A program made the position numbers and the translations under genes. From Planctomycetota bacterium (GTDB taxonomy: Bacteria; Planctomycetota; Planctomycetia; Planctomycetales; Planctomycetaceae): a stretch of DNA of 37,215 bases. Shown here piece by piece: positions 32,466-37,215 of this stretch. Below the pieces are notes generated by a model that was not told where the DNA came from, did no database searches, and was given only the letters and a program-made list of their open reading frames with translations. The stretch is from the NCBI GenBank assembly GCA_003671275.1, contig QWPB01000008.1:1-37215 (forward strand). Direction: 5' to 3'. Within the stretch, counting starts at the first letter, position 1, and the number at the start of each line of letters is the position of its first letter.

Positions 32466-33815
32466 ATGACACTCCGGGATGGGTGGTTGCTGATCGTAAT
32501 TTCAGGGCTGGCGATCGCCTTGCGGCTGGCTGTGATGGGGACCGCTCCTCAGCAATTGACGATGGATCGGGACTTATACCTCGGGCTTGCGGAACAGATT
32601 CAGGCGGGGAACGGATACTCTACACCGGGAATTGCCCCCTCGGTCGCGACGGCGTTCCGGCCCCCCCTCTATCCGCTGTTACTGGCGGGGATACCGCATA
32701 CGCCATGGGCCATCGGCGGGCTGCATCTGCTACTGGCAGTGGGGATGGGATGGGCCGTGGCGCGGGCAATCCTGGGAGCGGTCGGGGAACTCTCGTGGGG
32801 GGGGTATATTGCGGCACTGGTGGTGGCGGTCGATCCCCTGCTGGTGGCTTACGCCGGGATGCCGATGACGGAAACCTTGTGCGCCGCGTTATCGGCAGTG
32901 TTGTTATGGCGAGTGCGGTTTGTGGAGGCACCAAGGTCCGAAGGTGCCTCTTCGGCATGGGTGTTTCCGTGGCGGGGGCCTTTTGTGGCGGGCGTATGGT
33001 GGGGCCTGTGTGTGCTGGCTCGTCCGACCTATCTGGCTCCGTGGGGCCTGTGGCTGGCGTGTGAATTCCTCGTGGCCGGGTTTTCGTCATCGACCCAGAC
33101 CCCGATGCGCCGGGTGGCGCGTGCGGGGGTGTGCTCGATTCCGGTTGCGGTGGGAATGTTTCTCGTGCTGGCTCCCTGGATGATTCGGAATCAGATGGTT
33201 TGGGGGAAGCCAATCGCCACCACGACGCATGGCGGGTATACGTTGTGGTTGGCGAATAATCCGGTCTTCTTTCAGGAAGTGGTTGACGGCCACGATGTCA
33301 CCTGGCAAGGAGAGTCACTGGCCCGCTGGCAGGCCGCCACCGCACAGGAAATGCGTGTAGCCGGGATCAATGGCGAGATTGCGCAAGACCGCTGGCAGGC
33401 ACAGCGGGCCCGCCAGTGGATTGCCGGGAATCCGACGGCATTTTTGCGGGCGATGGGATACCGGGCCCGATCGTTCTGGGCGCTGTCGCCCAGCCATTCG
33501 AGTGCGAATTCTCCGATACTGGTCAGCGGAGTTCGACTTTACTACGGCGGATTGTGGATTCTGGCGGTCCTGGCCGTGGGGCGACTGGTACAAGTTCGGG
33601 CATGGAGTCAGCTGGTGTTGCCGCTGAGTTTGATCGCTGGCTTTAGCGTCGTCCATCTGGTTTACTGGACTGACACCCGGATGCGGGCTCCGGTCATGCC
33701 GGCGATTGCGGTATTGATCGGGGCCGCGATGCAAACGATTCCCCGACGGGATCGCACAGCGGCAACAATCCAGTGGTCGGGCGGACCGCGTTCGGAGTAT
33801 GCTGCCCGTCCCTGA
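32466..33815 (+). CDS. Membrane glycosyltransferase-like protein (GT-C, PMT/ArnT type)
   Basis: A 449-residue polytopic protein. The first periplasmic loop has TMDRDLYLGLAEQIQAGNGYS then TAFRPPLYPLLLAG, the acidic pair and the F-R-P-P-L-Y-P motif of lipid-linked-sugar transferases of the ArnT/PMT type; MTETLCAALSAVLLW and LARPTYLAPWG follow in the membrane domain. About ten helices are seen, ending with VHLVYWTDTRMRAPVMPAIAVL. Such enzymes move sugars from a polyprenyl carrier to proteins or lipids on the outer face of the inner membrane. Acceptor unknown. The ATG at 32466 follows a TTG two codons earlier. It lies 21 bp before the DUF3472-like gene. Upstream, 32396-32424 can form a 7-bp stem with one bulge (GAGG-GCGA / TCGCCTC). 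Confidence 0.85.
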   Translation: MTLRDGWLLIVISGLAIALRLAVMGTAPQQLTMDRDLYLGLAEQIQAGNGYSTPGIAPSVATAFRPPLYPLLLAGIPHTPWAIGGLHLLLAVGMGWAVARAILGAVGELSWGGYIAALVVAVDPLLVAYAGMPMTETLCAALSAVLLWRVRFVEAPRSEGASSAWVFPWRGPFVAGVWWGLCVLARPTYLAPWGLWLACEFLVAGFSSSTQTPMRRVARAGVCSIPVAVGMFLVLAPWMIRNQMVWGKPIATTTHGGYTLWLANNPVFFQEVVDGHDVTWQGESLARWQAATAQEMRVAGINGEIAQDRWQAQRARQWIAGNPTAFLRAMGYRARSFWALSPSHSSANSPILVSGVRLYYGGLWILAVLAVGRLVQVRAWSQLVLPLSLIAGFSVVHLVYWTDTRMRAPVMPAIAVLIGAAMQTIPRRDRTAATIQWSGGPRSEYAARP

Positions 33816-33836
33816 TCGTTCCACTCGAGAAATGCC

Positions 33837-34685
33837 ATGCGTCTGATCGTTGCCGGTGTTCTGGCCCTGATTCTCCTGAGATCCCCCGCCTCGGCGGATG
33901 AGAAGCTGAAAGGGATTGCCTGCCGATCAATCCATCTCGGCTATCCCGCGGAAGAGGGGATCAGCTTCTACAATGAGATTACGGTTCGTGAATCCGCCGA
34001 GGGGACCTATTTCATGGTCTGCGGGTGGGGCAAGGGGTACTTTGGGATTCAGGAACTGGGAAACAAGAAGAAGGTTGTGCTGTTCTCGGTCTGGGATCCC
34101 GGCGAACAGAACGATCCCCGTCAGGTTCAGGACGATGTGCGTGTCAAGTTGTTGCACAAGGACGATGCGGTGCGAGTGGGACGGTTTGGGAATGAGGGGA
34201 CCGGCGGTCAGTCGTTCTTTGATTATGACTGGAAAGTCGGCGAGACGTATCGTTTTCTGGTCACCGCGCGAGCCGAAGATCAACGCAGTGAGTACGCGGG
34301 GTACTTCTATGTCCCCGAGGAGAAGGCGTGGAAGCACCTCGTGACGTTTTCGACCCCCACGGGCGGCGACCTCCTGCGCGGGCACTACAGTTTTGTCGAA
34401 GACTTTCGACGCAACCGGGTCTCTGCCACTCAAACCCGGCTGGCCGAGTTTGGACCGGGCTGGGTCCAGAGCCCGAAAGGCGAATGGTCTCCGCTGAAGA
34501 AGGCTCGTTTTACTGGCGATGGCAACCCCGTGATGAACGTCGATGCGGGATTGCGCGAGGGGCGAATGTTTCTTGCGACCGGGGGCGAGATTTCGAACAC
34601 GACGATTCCGCTCTGGAAATCGATGGAGCAGACGACGGAGTTCAAGCTGCCCACCGATCTGCCGATCGGAGAAAAGAAGGAATGA
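33837..34685 (+). CDS. Secreted DUF3472-like protein
   Basis: A 282-residue protein with a signal peptide (MRLIVAGVLALILLRSPASA). The mature part starts KGIACRSIHLGYPAEEGISFYNEITV and continues FMVCGWGKGYFGIQEL, LFSVWDPGEQNDP, GNEGTGGQSFFDYDWKVGETYRFLVTA and GGDLLRGHYSFVEDFRRN, the recognisable pattern of DUF3472, a family of extracellular proteins with no confirmed activity; sugar or protein binding is often suggested. The 21-bp gap to the membrane glycosyltransferase gene suggests co-transcription, and it is convergent with the next gene (27-bp gap). Confidence 0.88.
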   Translation: MRLIVAGVLALILLRSPASADEKLKGIACRSIHLGYPAEEGISFYNEITVRESAEGTYFMVCGWGKGYFGIQELGNKKKVVLFSVWDPGEQNDPRQVQDDVRVKLLHKDDAVRVGRFGNEGTGGQSFFDYDWKVGETYRFLVTARAEDQRSEYAGYFYVPEEKAWKHLVTFSTPTGGDLLRGHYSFVEDFRRNRVSATQTRLAEFGPGWVQSPKGEWSPLKKARFTGDGNPVMNVDAGLREGRMFLATGGEISNTTIPLWKSMEQTTEFKLPTDLPIGEKKE

Positions 34686-34712
34686 CGGAGACCCGTTGGT
34701 GGGGACGGGCCA

Positions 34713-36353
34713 TCAGTCCTTGCCGATCCGGGAACCGATCAGCGTGAGAAACGCCTCGTCGAGCGTGACGGAGAGCCGCAGCCCATTGTCCTCGGGAAGC
34801 AACAGGACGTGGATGCCATCGCGTTCCGGGTCTTTGATGGCCAGACGGGCGGCTTCGGTGAACTGTTGCGTCTTGTTGTCCGCCGAAGCTCCCAGAATGC
34901 CCAGCCAGTCGGCCATGTGCAGGTGAAACTGGCCGAGAGCTGGAGCCGAAGTACGCGTGGCTTGTGGCTCCGAGGGAAGATCCGCAAAGCTTTGTACGGC
35001 GGACTCGTTTCCAATCAGGAACCAAATCGTGCTGGGTTCTGCACCGATGTAGAGGCTGGGCTGGCCCCCGTAGAACTGAGCTTCCCGAGAGCCTTCGCCC
35101 TGGCCATTGATACGGGCAAAGGACACGCCGCGAGCCTTTCCCGCGTTGAGCGTAACGCTCTCCACTTTGTCAGACTCCTCAGCGGTGGGCAGGAGCGTGT
35201 TAATGGCGGTTCCCATGGCGGCCCCATCGGCCACATGCAGTCCACCGACCACGGACATGCCGGTCTGGGATTCGCCGGTGAACTGCAGCAAGAGTTCCAG
35301 TCGGCCCGACTCCAGGGTTTTCGTCAGACCGTCGAGTAACGTGTTCAGAGATGTCCGTTGTGGTTCGGGAACATTGGCCAGATGGGTGTCTTCGCTTCGT
35401 CCGACGCGGAGGTTACTGACAATGGCTGTCCGGATTTGTTCCGGAAGATCCACCGCCAGATGCAGTGATGCGGGCAAATCGCGAGTGGCGGATTCCGTCA
35501 AGGCGGCGGCGGGCGGGACCATTTTAGCCAGAGCCTGTGCCACCTTTCCCGAAGATACGGTTTCGAATTTGACATCCCAGGAGAGCGTGCGTGACTCTCG
35601 GGAAATGTTGAGGCCAAACCAGATCGACCGGACTTCATCCAGTGTAGTCACGGCGATCTTGCGGGCCACGGACAGGGCCTGATGCCGGGCGGCACTCTTG
35701 GGATCGCTTTTCGCCTTGAGGTCTCGCAGATGTTGATCGAGTTGCGAGGCGGCTCCGATGACGGCGACATCCCAGAGCAGCTTGGGGACACCCTCCCGGC
35801 GCAGCTGAACCACCAAGTCATACTTTCCAGCCAGCGGTGCAGTCAGAACAGAAGGGGCGATCGGAGCTGCCTCCAGGAGTTCAGCCTTTTCCGCGATGAA
35901 CGCAACGCCATCTTCAATTCGAATCTGGAGCGTTTTTTCAGGAGTCGTCAGTTCATAGCGATTGGCAGCCTTTCCATCGACAAGTGAGATCTGATTGCTG
36001 AGATGAGCCGTCTGTTTCAGGTCTTCAATGGAAGTCACCGAAACGAAACCCACGATGTCCGGTTGTTTGTTCGATCCGCTGAAATCCACGGGAACATACA
36101 GGTAGACCCCGACTGGCCGGGTTCGGTCGATCCCCTTCAGATCGTTGAGATTTGCCAGGAAGCCCGTCACCACCGGGAGCAGCTCAGGCTGGCCACCGGT
36201 CTCCAGTACATAGCTGACATCTCCCAGTAGCTCATCCAGGCTCGAAAGGTAGGCAACAGCTGCCGGTTCCCGAACGGGCGGAGCTGCGAAGAGCGAGACA
36301 GTCGTTGCGTGACTCAGGGAAAGCGTCAACAAAACGGCAAGGAAGCGAGCCAT
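34713..36353 (-). CDS. Large secreted protein of unknown function
   Basis: A 546-residue protein with a signal peptide (MARFLAVLLTLSLSHATTVSLFA, cleavage before APP). The sequence alternates beta strands and helices with repeats of the form D-x-V-G-F-V-S-V and S-V-V-G-G-L-H-V-A-D-G, reminiscent of two copies of one domain (about 40-190 and 280-420), but I could not name the family. Many planctomycetes have such proteins of about 550-650 residues. The ATG at 36353 has AGGAG 8 nt before it; an upstream in-frame ATG (36422) would spoil the signal peptide. It follows the PQQ propeller gene on the same strand. Confidence 0.8.
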   Translation of the reverse strand: MARFLAVLLTLSLSHATTVSLFAAPPVREPAAVAYLSSLDELLGDVSYVLETGGQPELLPVVTGFLANLNDLKGIDRTRPVGVYLYVPVDFSGSNKQPDIVGFVSVTSIEDLKQTAHLSNQISLVDGKAANRYELTTPEKTLQIRIEDGVAFIAEKAELLEAAPIAPSVLTAPLAGKYDLVVQLRREGVPKLLWDVAVIGAASQLDQHLRDLKAKSDPKSAARHQALSVARKIAVTTLDEVRSIWFGLNISRESRTLSWDVKFETVSSGKVAQALAKMVPPAAALTESATRDLPASLHLAVDLPEQIRTAIVSNLRVGRSEDTHLANVPEPQRTSLNTLLDGLTKTLESGRLELLLQFTGESQTGMSVVGGLHVADGAAMGTAINTLLPTAEESDKVESVTLNAGKARGVSFARINGQGEGSREAQFYGGQPSLYIGAEPSTIWFLIGNESAVQSFADLPSEPQATRTSAPALGQFHLHMADWLGILGASADNKTQQFTEAARLAIKDPERDGIHVLLLPEDNGLRLSVTLDEAFLTLIGSRIGKD

Positions 36354-36442
36354 GCAGGTGCTCCTGGGATAGAACGGGGGCAGATGAGTGAATCTACCCT
36401 GCCCCGAAGGAGCAGGTTGCAAAAAAGTGATTGAGAAACGAC

Positions 36443-36464
36443 AGCGCGGCCTTACGGCCGCGCT
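36443..36464 (-). terminator. Hairpin after the PQQ-propeller gene
   Basis: AGCGCGGCC-TTAC-GGCCGCGCT, a perfect 9-bp stem with a 4-nt loop, 30 bases past the propeller gene's stop. On the reverse strand a T-run appears only about 17 bases later, so it could be an intrinsic terminator or another REP-like palindrome; the loop is again TTAC. Confidence 0.5.
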
Positions 36465-36493
36465 GCGTTCGCTTGTTCATTGACTCGAAAAGG

Positions 36494-37215
36494 TTATTTT
36501 CCTTCTCGCAGGTCGTAGCACATCAACTTATTCTGTTCACGCAGGAACAGCAGGCCACCCGAGATCACGGGATGGGCCCAGCTCTTCCCTTCCTGATAGG
36601 TCGGGGTGAAGCTGCCACTCAATTCGTAGCCACTGGGGGTGGCCCGGATCAACGCGACCAGACCGTTTTCGTAGCGGAAGATCACCTGGCCATCGGCCAT
36701 CGTGATGGCGGCGGACCCGTTGCCGCCTTCCGGGCGGATCTCTCCGCCCCACTTCACATCGCCGGTCTTCAGTTCGACGCAGATCGGGAATCCCTGATTG
36801 TGCTTGGCACCGGAGTAGATGTAGCCATCCGAAAGAATCAGACCGCCGTGGTGGTTCTGAAACACCTTGCCGTCGAGGAAGTAGACCTCGTCCGCTTTGA
36901 CGCCATCGCCATCCGGGCTCAGTTTCAGCAGGCAGGAGCCGGTGCCATATCCACTGGAGGCGAACACATAGTCGCCCTCGGTGACAGGCGTTGGGATGTT
37001 GGCAGTCTTGTTGGCGACCTTGTTATAGCCCCACAGAAATTTGCCATCCGAGGCGCGGATGCCGATTACACCACGACCCACCAGTGACACGTACTGCTTC
37101 ACTCCGCCCCCGTTGCCAATGACGATTGACGAGTAACCGGCCCCATCGCCGCCGTTGTCGCCGATCGCGGGGAGGGCGCTCTTCCAAACCTCTTGACCGG
37201 TCTTCTTGTCGAGGG
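36494..37215 (-). CDS. PQQ-type beta-propeller repeat protein (5' truncated)
   Basis: The frame is open to the right edge, so the N-terminus is missing; about 240 C-terminal residues are seen. Repeats of the blade type are visible: LDKKTGQEVWKS, IRASDGKFLWGYN, VELKTGDVKWGGE, each with the D/K-x-x-T/S-G-x-x-x-W pattern of PQQ-like propellers (as in BamB-related proteins). In planctomycetes such proteins are typically secreted and lack the enzymatic quinone site. The end (KLMCYDLREGK) is a normal last blade. Role unknown. Confidence 0.9.
   Translation of the reverse strand, partial: LDKKTGQEVWKSALPAIGDNGGDGAGYSSIVIGNGGGVKQYVSLVGRGVIGIRASDGKFLWGYNKVANKTANIPTPVTEGDYVFASSGYGTGSCLLKLSPDGDGVKADEVYFLDGKVFQNHHGGLILSDGYIYSGAKHNQGFPICVELKTGDVKWGGEIRPEGGNGSAAITMADGQVIFRYENGLVALIRATPSGYELSGSFTPTYQEGKSWAHPVISGGLLFLREQNKLMCYDLREGK

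Overview
The window looks like a chromosomal segment of a planctomycete (Planctomycetaceae-like). This is inferred from G+C-rich genes with many GTG starts, abundant secreted or lipoprotein genes of families common in that phylum (DUF3472-like, SUMF1-like, PQQ propeller, HEAT-like N-termini), a DapL lysine/diaminopimelate route, and a division-type penicillin-binding protein. No rRNA, tRNA, CRISPR array, integrase or transposase gene was recognised.

Layout, left to right. 1-361: the 3' end of a phage-tail-collar/MdpB-like gene. 520-4066: a forward cluster of lspA, a secreted repeat-type protein, an ExbB/TolQ-like and an ExbD/TolR-like proton-channel pair, and a small lipoprotein; the first four genes overlap or are closely spaced. 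4264-4650: a small protein resembling the DNA-binding domain of O6-alkylguanine alkyltransferases with Trp where the reactive Cys would be. A strong bidirectional terminator separates it from a reverse-strand SWIM/SNF2 helicase (4867-8202), preceded by a formate/nitrite-family channel (8647-9486). 9947-11236: a secreted protein of unknown function. 11257-13339 (reverse): ftsI preceded by a short FtsL-like protein. 13543-15105: two secreted proteins. 15200-17481: a molybdopterin sulfite-oxidase-like enzyme, a DUF4149-like membrane protein and a SUMF1-like lipoprotein, apparently one operon.

17616-21196 is housekeeping: a FabI-like enoyl reductase and metK (reverse), with dapL divergent from metK. 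21255-23773 (reverse): an MTA/SAH-nucleosidase-like gene translationally coupled to a large membrane protein. 23971-28092 (reverse): a very long ileS (about 1373 residues). 28249-32241 (reverse): glycerate 2-kinase, an M20 peptidase and an MFS transporter. 32466-34685 (forward): a membrane glycosyltransferase-like protein and a DUF3472-like secreted protein. 34713-37215 (reverse): a large secreted protein and a truncated PQQ-type beta-propeller protein.

The most unusual region is ileS. It carries several short non-coding-type repeats inside its reading frame: a REP-like hairpin doublet, a third hairpin of the same family with covarying stems, a 7-bp-period purine/pyrimidine inverted repeat and an 8-bp tandem repeat. 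It also has an extra segment of about 120 residues in the editing-domain region with lower G+C and a Cys-x7-Cys-x2-Cys cluster. Other points of interest are the ATL-like protein, the isolated ftsL-ftsI pair, and a FabI homologue that seems to lack one active-site tyrosine. All functional assignments are from reading motifs by eye; no database search was run.
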